DNA of 64,000 nt from DAOUJI01 sp965219565 (GTDB taxonomy: Bacteria > Chloroflexota > Dehalococcoidia > Lucifugimonadales > JAGWBF01): NCBI GenBank assembly GCA_965219565.1, contig OZ244780.1, forward strand, positions 682,001 to 746,000, written 5' to 3'. Made by a program: the position numbers and the translations under genes. This document shows, one piece after another, positions 53,526-62,004 of the stretch. The notes below the pieces were generated by a model that did not search any database, was not told the origin of the DNA, and saw nothing but the letters and a program-made list of their open reading frames with translations. How positions within the stretch are numbered: the first letter of the stretch is position 1; each line of letters begins with the position of its first letter.

Positions 53526-55271
53526 ATGGCTGATTTCAGGCTGGCGCTGGCCCAGATAAATCCCACCGTAGGCGACCTGGAAGGGAACACTTCCAGGATT
53601 CTTTCCGTCATGGAAGAGGCCAGGGCGTTAGGGGCTGATCTGGTTGCGTTTCCCGAGCTGGCCGTGTCGGGCTATCCCCCGGAAGACCTTCTCCTCAAAC
53701 CCAGCTTCATCAGAGACAACATAGCGGCAATGGAGCGTATCGTCGCGGCCTCTGGAGACATGGCCGTGGTGGTGGGCTACGCCGACATGGACTCTGACAT
53801 CTACAATGCGGCGGCTGTGGGTTACGGCGGGGAGCTTGTGGGCGTGTACCACAAGATTCACCTGCCGACGTACGGAGTATTCGACGAGGACCGTTATTTC
53901 AAGAAAGGCTCCGCATGCCCTGTCTACAACATCAACGGGGTTGGCGTGGGCGTGAACATTTGCGAGGACATCTGGAGTCCGATGGGGCCGATGGTGGTCC
54001 AACGGGATGCTGGCGCCCAGGTCGTCGTCAACATCAATGCCTCTCCATTCCATGCGGGCAAGGCAAGCTTCCGGGAGCGGATGGTGGCCACACGGGCCCA
54101 GGACAACGGGGTCTACGTCGCCTACGTGAACACCGTTGGGGGCCAGGACGAACTGGTCTTCGACGGCGCAAGTCTGGTCTTTGATCCGTCGGGAGAACTG
54201 GTGGCCAGGGGGCAGCAGTTTCAGGAGGACTTGCTCGTTGCTGACCTGGAGATGGACCAGCTCTTCTCGTACCGACTGCGCGGTCCACGGCATAGACAGG
54301 GACTTCCCTATCTCTTCGACGAAATCGGCGAACCCGAAGTGGTGCATGTATCAGCCCGTACACCGCGCCCAAGGCCGCAGATTCCGTCCTGGAATGGCCG
54401 GAGACCCCTGGAACCGGCCGCTGAGGTCTACCAGGCGTTGCTTCTGGGTGTGCGGGACTATGTAAAGAAGAGCGGGTTTGAGAAGACGGTCATCGGACTG
54501 TCGGGCGGGATCGACTCTTCCCTGACGGCATGTGTGGCCGTGGACGCTCTGGGCAAGGGAAACGTAGTCGGTGTGGGCATGCCCTCCCGCTATTCCAGCG
54601 AGGGTAGCCTGGCCGATGCTGCGGAGCTGGCCCGGCGGTTGGGCATCGATTTCTGGGTTGTTCCCATAGAACCAGCTCATGGCGCATTTCAGGACATGCT
54701 GGAGCCGTATTTCAAGGGTACGGAACCCAACATGGCCGAGGAGAACGTTCAGGCCCGTATCAGGGGCAACATAATCATGTCCATCTCCAACAAGTTCGGG
54801 TGGCTGGCCCTCACCACCGGCAACAAGAGCGAGATGGCCATGGGATACGCCACGCTGTACGGAGACATGGCGGGCGGGTTCGCAGTCATCAAGGACGTGC
54901 CTAAAACGTTAGTGTACACGCTGAGCCGGTGGCGCAACGAGAACGGCTCTCCGAAACACGTCATCCCCGACGCTGCGTTGGAGAAGCCCCCCAGCGCCGA
55001 GCTGCGCCCCGACCAGACGGACCAGGACAGCCTACCGCCCTACGAAGTCTTGGACCCGGTGGTCGAAGCCTACGTAGAAGAGGACCGCAGCTACCAGGAC
55101 ATGGTGGACATGGGGTTCGACCCTAACGTGGTCAGGCAGGTTATAGCAGCGGTGGACCGGACAGAGTACAAGCGCCGCCAAGCTCCTCCGGGCGTCAAGA
55201 TTACCCCCAGGGCATTCGGAAAAGATCGGCGGCTCCCCATCGTCAACCGTTATCGACCAGTTCAAGGTTAG
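53526..55271 (+). CDS. nadE: Glutamine-dependent NAD(+) synthetase
   Basis: This 581-residue protein makes NAD from deamido-NAD, ATP and glutamine, the last step of NAD synthesis. The N-terminal nitrilase-type glutaminase domain (about 3-265) has the catalytic triad Glu44 (FPELA), Lys110 (YHKIHLP) and Cys146 (NICEDIW). The C-terminal synthetase domain (about 290-575) has the ATP-pyrophosphatase P-loop SGGIDSS at 326-332 and 'TTGNKSEMAMGYATLYGDMAGG' further on. Both domains are intact, so it can use glutamine directly. The length matches the shorter bacterial two-domain form. Its end is 23 bp from the convergent nuclease gene. The NadE identity is very sure. Confidence 0.97.
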   Translation: MADFRLALAQINPTVGDLEGNTSRILSVMEEARALGADLVAFPELAVSGYPPEDLLLKPSFIRDNIAAMERIVAASGDMAVVVGYADMDSDIYNAAAVGYGGELVGVYHKIHLPTYGVFDEDRYFKKGSACPVYNINGVGVGVNICEDIWSPMGPMVVQRDAGAQVVVNINASPFHAGKASFRERMVATRAQDNGVYVAYVNTVGGQDELVFDGASLVFDPSGELVARGQQFQEDLLVADLEMDQLFSYRLRGPRHRQGLPYLFDEIGEPEVVHVSARTPRPRPQIPSWNGRRPLEPAAEVYQALLLGVRDYVKKSGFEKTVIGLSGGIDSSLTACVAVDALGKGNVVGVGMPSRYSSEGSLADAAELARRLGIDFWVVPIEPAHGAFQDMLEPYFKGTEPNMAEENVQARIRGNIIMSISNKFGWLALTTGNKSEMAMGYATLYGDMAGGFAVIKDVPKTLVYTLSRWRNENGSPKHVIPDAALEKPPSAELRPDQTDQDSLPPYEVLDPVVEAYVEEDRSYQDMVDMGFDPNVVRQVIAAVDRTEYKRRQAPPGVKITPRAFGKDRRLPIVNRYRPVQG

Positions 55272-55294
55272 CGACGCCGGCTGGCTGCGGGTCC

Positions 55295-55957
55295 CTAGAA
55301 GTCGTCGGTCTCCCCTTCCAGAACCGTTCCCTCGGCGTCTCGTTCGGGGCAGTCGGCGATAGTGATGTTGCAGAAGCGGCATTCGTCGGGGCTTGGTACC
55401 TTCCGTGCCGGAGTATCGGCCCCGACTCTTCTTATCAGGCCGCCCAGATTGGCGACGAAGGCTTCATCCACCGCGACAGACGGCACGGGAACTTCGTGGT
55501 CCGAGTAGACGAGCTTGCCCTCGAACTCTACGCCCACGTGCGGCCCGGGCGCTCTCGCCACGGCGTACATGTATGTGAGCAGTTGGATGTGGTGTGATGG
55601 CCTGGGGACGCCTGACTTGACCTCTATGACAATCCCCTCGCCGCCCCGCCGGGCAACCAGATCAGGCCTGCCGCCCAGGGTTATCGCCGTAGACCTTCCT
55701 CTAAGCGCAAATGCGTTCTGGCTCTCTGTGAAGACGGCGTACCCTTCCTCTTCGAGTTGCTCGCGCACCTCAGCCACCATTGCTGTGTGCTCTATGCGTG
55801 AAGGAGTCCAGTCTATTGAGTCTGGGACCTTTTCCCAGCTGAAGCCCTCATGCTGGGCCTTGAACCAAGCGGCCCATTCGCACGAGGCGTCCCCAACCAG
55901 CAGCTTAGTCAGCCAGGTCACCCACACGTAGGGGCCGTTCTGCCTCAATAGCGCCAT
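55295..55957 (-). CDS. PD-(D/E)XK nuclease-like protein with probable Fe-S cysteine cluster (Cas4/RecB-like)
   Basis: This 220-residue protein has a RecB-type PD-(D/E)XK core: 'GGRPDLVARRG' near residue 95 followed by 'IVIEVKSG' near 110, which gives the D...ExK catalytic triad, and a downstream 'QLLTYMYA' helix. Four cysteines, Cys26 at the N-terminus and Cys193, Cys196 and Cys203 near the C-terminus (C-x2-C-x6-C), are placed as in Cas4 and AddB, where they bind a 4Fe-4S cluster. It may thus be a single-strand-DNA exonuclease. No CRISPR array, cas genes or helicase is nearby. It is 13 bp from the SMP-30 gene in the same direction, so they are probably cotranscribed. Confidence 0.8.
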   Translation of the reverse strand: MALLRQNGPYVWVTWLTKLLVGDASCEWAAWFKAQHEGFSWEKVPDSIDWTPSRIEHTAMVAEVREQLEEEGYAVFTESQNAFALRGRSTAITLGGRPDLVARRGGEGIVIEVKSGVPRPSHHIQLLTYMYAVARAPGPHVGVEFEGKLVYSDHEVPVPSVAVDEAFVANLGGLIRRVGADTPARKVPSPDECRFCNITIADCPERDAEGTVLEGETDDF

Positions 55958-55970
55958 GCATCGGCTCCTT

Positions 55971-56867
55971 CTACGCCTTGGGGAAGGTGAACCCCTTAGC
56001 CTTGGTCTCGATGCGGAAAAGCGAATCGATGGTCGTGACGAAGAGCGTCGAGAGACCCTCTCCGCCGAAAGCGCAGTTGGTGGTCTGCCTGGAGCCGGTG
56101 AGAATCGTGCCCAGGTGTTCCCCAGACGGAGTAATTATCCAGACTCCTCCGGGACCGGTGCAGTAGAGGTTTCCGTTCGCGTCAACGGCCATGCCGTCGG
56201 GCACCCCTGGCAGTTCGGTCGTGAATTGGAAGAAGATTCTCTCCGTCTGCCTCTCAAGTGCGCCGGTCTCGTGCAGGTCGAAAACCCGAATGTGTTGGCG
56301 TTGGGAGTCGTCGATGTAGAGGATGCTTTCGTCGGGGGAGAAGGCCAGGCCGTTGGGGTATACGAAGTCGTCGGCCAGCAGGAAGTGGGAACCGAGGTCG
56401 GGTGACACCCAGAAAACAGACGAGTGGTGCTGTTGCCGTTGGGCGAGAGGCATTCCACGACCGGGGTCTGTGAAGTATATGGAGCCGTCGGAGCGTACGG
56501 CCACGTCGTTGGGGCGGTTGAGCGCCAGGCCGTTGTGCTGGTTCATGACCACCGTGATGTCTCCTGCGGGTTCCAGGCGGGTGACCGGGCGGGCTCCGCT
56601 CTCACATGACAGCAGCCGCCCGTGAATGTCCTTCGTCATCCCGTTGGTCTCGTTGGTGGGGCTGCGGACCTCCGCCACGCTGCCTGCACTCCCGTCGGGA
56701 GTCCACGTCAGCCTGCGGTTGCCCCGCATGTCGCTGAAGAGCAGGCAGCCCTCCTCTGGGAGCCACAGCGGACCCTCAGCCACGTCGTAGCCCGTGCTCA
56801 ACAATTCAAGGTCTGCGTCCCTGTCCAGGATACTGTCCAATCCCGCCGACATTCTGTCAACTGCCAT
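55971..56867 (-). CDS. SMP-30/gluconolactonase family protein
   Basis: This 298-residue six-bladed beta-propeller belongs to the SMP-30/gluconolactonase/LRE family, calcium- or zinc-dependent lactonases. Family signatures are the early 'EGPLWLPEEGCLLFSDM' (with the metal-ligand Glu), 'LNRPNDVAVRSDGSIYFTDP' near 125 (metal-ligand Asn-Asp) and 'YPNGLAFSPDESILYI' near 180. It probably hydrolyses sugar lactones such as gluconolactone, but the substrate is not certain. AAGGA lies upstream of the ATG. The nuclease gene follows at a distance of 13 bp. Confidence 0.9.
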   Translation of the reverse strand: MAVDRMSAGLDSILDRDADLELLSTGYDVAEGPLWLPEEGCLLFSDMRGNRRLTWTPDGSAGSVAEVRSPTNETNGMTKDIHGRLLSCESGARPVTRLEPAGDITVVMNQHNGLALNRPNDVAVRSDGSIYFTDPGRGMPLAQRQQHHSSVFWVSPDLGSHFLLADDFVYPNGLAFSPDESILYIDDSQRQHIRVFDLHETGALERQTERIFFQFTTELPGVPDGMAVDANGNLYCTGPGGVWIITPSGEHLGTILTGSRQTTNCAFGGEGLSTLFVTTIDSLFRIETKAKGFTFPKA

Positions 56868-56908
56868 TGCTATTCCTTTCTGCGTTTCGGATCAAACTGA
56901 CCCGGACC

Positions 56909-56948
56909 CGTCTTTCCGGCGGAGGCCGGAATCCAGGATTCGCCGTCT
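56909..56948 (+). repeat. Dispersed repeat related to the 32-33 kb island
   Basis: GTCTTTCCGGCGGAGGCCGG followed by AATCCAG resembles the start of the 89-bp unit at 32220; it forms a CCGGC/GCCGG hairpin. Confidence 0.6.
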
Positions 56949-57102
56949 GCTCCAGTGCCGGAGGGTTACCGCCGGTCACCCCTACACCATCCGTCGGAGA
57001 GGCGATGGAACAGCTGTCCGGCCCCACATACTGGAGGCCAAGCGCCTGTTTCTTCTTTGTGTCAACGTGTCCTCCTAAGGGCGCCCGTCTCCAAAAGCCA
57101 AG

Positions 57103-58695
57103 CTAAGTCGCGGCGGTGTCCGGGTGGGACTGGATGAAGTTTGCAAAAGACTCTGAGTCTCCCCGGATGTATCTGATTTCATAGGTCTTCATGGTTGGGC
57201 CGCTAATGCGAATGCTGGCGCCCGTCACTGCTGACCTGTGGGTGACCTCCCCGATGTCCTTGTACTCGACCTGGATGACTTTCTCCGCTCCGTGCCGTCT
57301 TTTTTCCACGCCAAGCAGCCGCTTGCCGGTCGCTGCGACTATGCCGTCGACAATCGGCGCTCCCGCCTCCCGTCGTTCGAGTCTGAAGGTCCCCGCGATC
57401 AGGCCCTCCGGCAATTCATCCCTCTCGAGAAGGTCGTACAGCGCTTCCCGGCTTTCCTGATAGTCGTTCTCACTCCAAGACATGGGTTTGAGTTCGTTCC
57501 AGCGGCTGTCCAGCAACAGCTGTCTCTCGTTCTGGGCCCTGGAGGCGGTTTCCTGGGCCGTTGGCGCTTGTTCCAATTCGCGTTGTGCTCTGGCGGCCTC
57601 TTGGACGCCTATGGTCTGTGGACTCCCGGTCACGCCCTCTGCGGGTCCGGGGACCGGAGCGACGCCAAGCAACTGGTTCTTCTGGGCATCGAACTCGCTT
57701 TGAGTAAGAATGCCTTTCGCTACGAGTCCAGCCAGCTTTTCAAGCTCATCGGCGACGGACAACGGGGGCATGCCCTGCGGGGTGGAGCGGCCGTGGGCAA
57801 AGGCGGCTTTCTGGGCTGCTATGAAATGGGGGTTCCCCTCCAGGGACGTTCTACCCATGCGAGCCAGAACGTAGTTTACGAAGGGATCTTCAACCCCATC
57901 CTCGAAGATGGACTCTATCTTATATGTCATGTGTAAGCCGATGATATGAACGGCTTCTTCTTCATGTCGTATGTCCCTGATGTCCCTATAGTCTATTTCG
58001 GCGACATCCTCGTTCCCAAACATTCCCCTGTCGACGGCAAGCAATCGTTTGTTGGTCGCCACGACCACGCCGTCGATATAGAGGTCGTCCCCCGAGTCCG
58101 ACCCTTCGGAGGTGAATAGTCCCGCAATCATGCACTCCGGCGCCTCGTCGTCCTCGAGAAGGTCGTGCAGAGCTTCCCGTTTTCTGCGGTGGGTATCGTC
58201 GTCCCACGAATCGGGTTTGATACGGTCCCAACTCTCGTCTATCCTTTCGGTTCTTGACGACCTCTCGCTGACGGACGGTTGGTCGATGTATCCCAGGACG
58301 CAGTTTATGAACGGCTTCTGAAGGTTATCCTCCCCGATGGTTGCGATCTTATATGTTCCCAAGGTTGGGCCGCTGACGATAACGTCGTTTTTCTTATGGT
58401 AGATGTCTCTAATGTCCTTATAGTCTATCTGATGGACCTGCTCCTTCCCCAACATTCCCCTGTCCACGGCGAGCACTCGTTTGTTGGTCGCCACGACTAC
58501 CCCGTCAATCAAGATGAACTCCCCGCTCTGGGTCCCCGTAAAGACCCCAGCTATCATGCGCTCCGGCAGTTCATCGTCGTTGAGAAGGTCGTACAGCGCT
58601 TCACGTTTTCTCCGGTGGGTTCCCTTGCCCCAGGACTTGGGCTTGATCCTGTCCCAACTCTCTTCAATCCTTTGCGCCTTCGTATTCATTGCCAT
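57103..58695 (-). CDS. Protein with three PH-like repeats and a SHOCT segment
   Basis: This 530-residue cytoplasmic protein is built of three homologous units at about residues 12-140, 150-285 and 395-525, each starting 'SWDRIKP.SW....HRRKREAL.DLL..DE.PE.MIAG.F' and ending in a beta-rich part like bacterial PH domains of the YokE/bPH type ('GVVVATNKRLLAVDRG', 'IDYKDIRDI'). Between the second and third units a SHOCT-like sequence ('LAGLVAKGILTQSEFDAQKNQLL', about 315-340) occurs, which in other proteins mediates oligomerisation. No signal or membrane segment is present. AGGAGG precedes the ATG. Triplication and the different third unit suggest divergence of function. Role unknown; membrane or stress-related binding is possible. 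Confidence 0.7.
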   Translation of the reverse strand: MAMNTKAQRIEESWDRIKPKSWGKGTHRRKREALYDLLNDDELPERMIAGVFTGTQSGEFILIDGVVVATNKRVLAVDRGMLGKEQVHQIDYKDIRDIYHKKNDVIVSGPTLGTYKIATIGEDNLQKPFINCVLGYIDQPSVSERSSRTERIDESWDRIKPDSWDDDTHRRKREALHDLLEDDEAPECMIAGLFTSEGSDSGDDLYIDGVVVATNKRLLAVDRGMFGNEDVAEIDYRDIRDIRHEEEAVHIIGLHMTYKIESIFEDGVEDPFVNYVLARMGRTSLEGNPHFIAAQKAAFAHGRSTPQGMPPLSVADELEKLAGLVAKGILTQSEFDAQKNQLLGVAPVPGPAEGVTGSPQTIGVQEAARAQRELEQAPTAQETASRAQNERQLLLDSRWNELKPMSWSENDYQESREALYDLLERDELPEGLIAGTFRLERREAGAPIVDGIVAATGKRLLGVEKRRHGAEKVIQVEYKDIGEVTHRSAVTGASIRISGPTMKTYEIRYIRGDSESFANFIQSHPDTAAT

Positions 58696-58731
58696 ACTCG
58701 TTGTCCTCCTTTTGTTGCCGCCGGGAGGTGG

Positions 58732-58751
58732 ATTCCCGCAAAAGCGGGAAT
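58732..58751. repeat. Short dispersed hairpin (ATTCCCGC/GCGGGAAT)
   Basis: An 8-bp perfect stem with an AAAA loop lies between the PH-repeat gene and the Nudix gene. It resembles common intergenic repeats; without a T-tract it is not a clear terminator. Confidence 0.55.
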
Positions 58752-58805
58752 TACGGGTTGGGAGCGGCGCTGTCCATTTTCATGGCGATGAAGGGTGGGG
58801 CTCCC

Positions 58806-59558
58806 CTACTTGGGCATGAAGAATTCGTGAATTGCGGGGTCACCGTAGCCCTCTATGGCCCCGGGGGCTATGCCGGGGAAGCGGAGGCAGGAGTCGACGA
58901 TGCTCTTGTTGAAGGGGCTGATGTCTTCCCTGTTCAGGAACTCCTGAACGGGCATCCAGAGGGCTTCGTCTAGCTCCTCTGCCTGCATAGTGATATCGGC
59001 GCTCTGGGGGGAGAGGCGGCATACGAAATAGATGTCCGACTTGCCGTAGCGGTAGCCGTGCCAGTGGCGGAAGAAGTGTAGGGACTGGAACGTGGCCTTA
59101 ATTCCCGTTTCCTCAAGCACTTCTCTTTCGGCCGCCTCCACCAGGTGCTCGCCGGGGTGGAGCGCTCCTCCGGGCAGCTTGTAGGCCGGGCCGCGCCCGG
59201 CCCTGCGGTACTTCTCCGACACCACCAGCAGCTCGTTGGCGTCGTTGATCACCACTCCGCCGACTCCAACATAGTGGGTGGCGTAGGGAGGAATGTACGC
59301 TCCTTCCACCAGCTGGAGAGTGAGCATTGCGTAGCCTTCCTCCGCGTGGTGGAAAGTGAAGCCCGCCTCCACAGCCGCCGGAATCACCGTCGACTTGGCA
59401 AGGGGGACCTCCATCCAGACTACCTTGTACTCTTCAGCCTTCCACGATTCGATAGAGAGGGCGAGACTCTCTCGGAAACCCGCTGGGTCGTCCGGGAGGG
59501 CGTCGGGGGCCGTGACTATGCCGCCGAATGGGTTGGGACTGGCTTCAAGAAGGTCCAT
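58806..59558 (-). CDS. Nudix hydrolase with NUDT6-like pre-Nudix domain
   Basis: This 250-residue protein has a C-terminal Nudix domain (about 95-225) with the complete Nudix box GX5EX7REVXEEXGI (from 'GGALHPGEHLVEAAEREVLE' near residue 127), binding Mg for hydrolysis of nucleoside diphosphate derivatives. The N-terminal 90 residues match the pre-Nudix domain of the NUDT6/plant NUDT2 type ('W.VWMEVPLAKS.VIPAAVEAGFTFHHAEEGYAMLTL' pattern), which resembles an acetyltransferase fold. The substrate (ADP-ribose, NADH or others) cannot be told. The ATG at 59558 is 16 bp after the SDR stop on the same strand, so both are probably cotranscribed. Confidence 0.88.
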   Translation of the reverse strand: MDLLEASPNPFGGIVTAPDALPDDPAGFRESLALSIESWKAEEYKVVWMEVPLAKSTVIPAAVEAGFTFHHAEEGYAMLTLQLVEGAYIPPYATHYVGVGGVVINDANELLVVSEKYRRAGRGPAYKLPGGALHPGEHLVEAAEREVLEETGIKATFQSLHFFRHWHGYRYGKSDIYFVCRLSPQSADITMQAEELDEALWMPVQEFLNREDISPFNKSIVDSCLRFPGIAPGAIEGYGDPAIHEFFMPK

Positions 59559-59574
59559 GTCGGCTGCTCCCCCG

Positions 59575-60330
59575 TTATTCGGCGGTGGTCCCGCCGTCGA
59601 TGACCAACTCGCTGCCCGTCATGTAGGACGACTCGTCGGAGGCTAGGAAGAGGACGCCCATGCCTATCTCCTCCGGCTCAGCCGGGCGCCCGATGGGCAA
59701 CCTACGCAGCCGTTGCTGGTAGTTTTCGGGATCGTTCAGGGTGTCGGCTATCATCTCAGTCTTCACGGGGCCGGGGTGGACCGAGTTGGCCCGGATCTGG
59801 TCTTTGGCGTGCTGCACGGCGGTGGCCTTGGTGAAGATGCGGACTGCGCCCTTGGTGGCCGCGTACGCCGCAGTCTCTCCTGGGCTTCCCACCAGGCCCG
59901 CCGTGGACGATATGTTGATTATCGAACCGCCTCCGGCCCGGCGCATGGCGGGGATGGAATACTTGGTGCCCAGGAACACGCCTTTGACGTTTACGTCCAT
60001 GATGCGGTCCCATTGCTCGACGGTAATGTTTGGTATGGCGGCCCTGAAGAGAATTCCGGCGTTGTTGACCAGCACGTTCAGCTTTCCATATTTGGATTCG
60101 GCTTCGGCGACAGCCCTCTGCCAGTCCTCCTCAACGGTGACGTCCAGGTGCACGTAGGTGATTTCTCCGCCGGCTTCGGCGATTTCGGCCTCCGTCTTCT
60201 TGCCTTCCTCGTCCAGAATGTCGCCTATGACGACGCTGGCGCCCTCTCTGGCGAATATCTTGGCCTCAGCGGCGCCCTGTCCCCTAGCCCCACCGCTTAT
60301 TATGGCTACCTTGCCGTCCAGCCTTCCCAT
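59575..60330 (-). CDS. SDR family NAD(P)-dependent oxidoreductase
   Basis: This 251-residue classical SDR has the glycine motif 'SGGARGQGAAEA' near residue 12, NNAG (residues about 89-92), and catalytic Ser (IISSTAG region near 140) and Tyr-x-x-x-Lys (YAATK near 153). The acidic 'GDILDEE' after the second strand favours NAD. Similar to 3-oxoacyl-ACP or steroid-type reductases; no substrate is indicated. AGGAGG precedes the ATG. It lies 103 bp downstream of the LLM gene, separated by a terminator-like hairpin, and 16 bp upstream of the Nudix gene. The two SDRs in the window are distant paralogues, not copies. Confidence 0.9.
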   Translation of the reverse strand: MGRLDGKVAIISGGARGQGAAEAKIFAREGASVVIGDILDEEGKKTEAEIAEAGGEITYVHLDVTVEEDWQRAVAEAESKYGKLNVLVNNAGILFRAAIPNITVEQWDRIMDVNVKGVFLGTKYSIPAMRRAGGGSIINISSTAGLVGSPGETAAYAATKGAVRIFTKATAVQHAKDQIRANSVHPGPVKTEMIADTLNDPENYQQRLRRLPIGRPAEPEEIGMGVLFLASDESSYMTGSELVIDGGTTAE

Positions 60331-60382
60331 GCCGTCCTCCTCGGGTGTGGTGTGACACCTCGTATGGCGTAAGCCTGAAAGA

Positions 60383-60411
60383 GGGGCGTCCGAACGGTCG
60401 TCGGACGCCCC
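60383..60411 (-). terminator. Intrinsic terminator after the LLM oxidoreductase gene
   Basis: An 11-bp perfect stem (60383-60393 with 60401-60411) and a 7-base loop lie about 20 bases past the LLM stop; on the minus strand CTCTTTC follows, a weak T-tract. Confidence 0.6.
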
Positions 60412-60433
60412 TTGTTCCTAACCGGATGCCTCT

Positions 60434-61555
60434 TTAGAGCGGGTCCATCAACTGGTCCTTGTGAATCTCCGGAAGCACCTCTTTGGCAAAGAGCTTCATG
60501 CTCTCGGTGGACTTTTCCAGGGGCATGGCCCCGAACTTGAAGACGCCGTACATCTCCTCGGGGTGGGTCTTGCCCTGGATTTCCCGGATGGCCTCCAGGC
60601 ACATTTCCGGAGTGCCCCATATCTGAGTGTGGCTGTGGGTGTGCCTGGAGCCGGCCCCGCCGTCGCGAATCCTGTAAGCGGCCTCGGCGTAGTGGTCGTA
60701 GCCGCCCACCTCTTTGAAGTGCTCCGGTTCGTCCAGCTCGTAGTGGTGGATGGCCGACATTGCGTGGTCGTGCACCGCGTCCCAAAATGTCTCTTTGGCG
60801 TCATCCAGGTCGTTGGTGCAGTAGACGTTGCAGCCCACGATGGGGCGGCGGGCCTCCATGCCCTGCTCCCTGCGCCGGATGTTGTAGACCCGTATGTCGT
60901 CGGAGTACTCGTCCCAGTCCTTCTGGGGGACGACGATGAGGCGGAGGTCGGCGTCGGCGGCCATGTTGACGCTCTGGCGGCTCTGGGCCGCGCAGTACAT
61001 ATTGTCGGTCAGGTTCTTGTTCAGGGGCTGCGGCCGGATGCTTATCTCCGGTATCTTGTAGAATTCGCCGTCGTATGAAAACCGCTCCTGGGTCAGGGCC
61101 ATCTTCACTATCTTGGCCGACTCCACGAACCTGTCCCGGGACTCGGACATGGGGATTCGCAGGCCCTCGAACTCCCGGCGGGCGGCGCCGCGCCCGAACC
61201 CTATCGCGAAGGAGCGTCCCTGAAGCAGGATGTCCAGCAAAGCTATCTGCTCCGCCACTCTCAGAGGCTCGTGCCAGGGCAGCACGATGACCATGGTTCC
61301 CACTCCGGCGTTCTTGACTTTGCCGGCGAAGTAGGCCAGGAACTGGGTCACGCTGGGCACCATGGTGTAGGGCGTGAAGTGGTGCTCGATGGACCATATC
61401 CGGTCGAACCCCAGGTCGTCGGCCAGCTCTCCCACCTTCACGTCTTCCAGGACCTTGACGTGGTCGGGAATGGCCGGTCCGGGGCCGAATTGGCCGGCGT
61501 TGAAGCGGTCCCAGTCGGGGTAGTTCTGGCAATACAACGAAGTTCCGAATTTCAT
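60434..61555 (-). CDS. LLM-class flavin-dependent oxidoreductase (luciferase-like monooxygenase)
   Basis: This 373-residue bacterial luciferase-like protein folds as a TIM barrel and uses reduced FMN or F420 to oxidise organic substrates. Typical segments are 'LADDLGFDRIWSIEHHFTPY' near residue 45, 'AGVGTMVIVLPWHEPLRVAEQIALLD' near 100 and 'GRSFAIGFGRGAARREFEGLRIPM' near 135. The C-terminal third contains 'IWGTPEMCLEAIREIQ' and ends in 'EVLPEI' near the C-terminus. Such genes are abundant in SAR202-type bacteria, where they are thought to attack recalcitrant organic matter. AGGAGG precedes the ATG. The adjacent SDR could act on its products, but this is speculative. Confidence 0.92.
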   Translation of the reverse strand: MKFGTSLYCQNYPDWDRFNAGQFGPGPAIPDHVKVLEDVKVGELADDLGFDRIWSIEHHFTPYTMVPSVTQFLAYFAGKVKNAGVGTMVIVLPWHEPLRVAEQIALLDILLQGRSFAIGFGRGAARREFEGLRIPMSESRDRFVESAKIVKMALTQERFSYDGEFYKIPEISIRPQPLNKNLTDNMYCAAQSRQSVNMAADADLRLIVVPQKDWDEYSDDIRVYNIRRREQGMEARRPIVGCNVYCTNDLDDAKETFWDAVHDHAMSAIHHYELDEPEHFKEVGGYDHYAEAAYRIRDGGAGSRHTHSHTQIWGTPEMCLEAIREIQGKTHPEEMYGVFKFGAMPLEKSTESMKLFAKEVLPEIHKDQLMDPL

Positions 61556-61686
61556 CGTGGACCTCCTAAAAGAGCCGCCGGAGCCGTAAATTCAGGTGCC
61601 GTTGGAGCCAGAGCTATCCCCGGCGGGGTTGAGCAATTTTAGTGTCTAGCCGTGCAGCCAGTCAAATCAGAGGTGTGGGGTCTACC

Positions 61687-61809
61687 CTCCTCTCCCTCGG
61701 ACGGGAGAGGGTTGGGGTGAGGGCGGTCTCGGGGATTCGCTTGAACTGTGCCTTCGATGTTCTGGTGTCCCCCCTCATCCTAACCTTCTCCCGCCAGGGG
61801 AGAAGGGAC
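61687..61809. repeat. Dispersed intergenic repeats (two inverted copies)
   Basis: CTCTCCCTCGGACGGGAGAG followed by GGTTGGGGTGAGG (from 61687) is mirrored by CCCCTCATCCTAACCTTCTC and CCGCCAGGGGAGAAGG (to 61809). They resemble the CCCTCACCCC elements near 32 kb. Confidence 0.65.
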
Positions 61810-61841
61810 AAAGACCCACGGAACTCAGGAGAAGAAGGAAT

Positions 61842-61915
<74 letters not shown>

Positions 61916-62004
61916 TTGTGCTGCCGTGGGGGCACAGAAGAGGCAAGACGTTTTTCCGCTTCCTGGCGCCACGCCGTACAGGCGGCGGCTTGCTCTAGGT
62001 TGCC

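Noticed and set aside
55295..55957. Calling this gene a cas4 of a CRISPR system
   Set aside because: The fold and cysteines fit a Cas4-like nuclease, but there is no array or other cas gene in the window.
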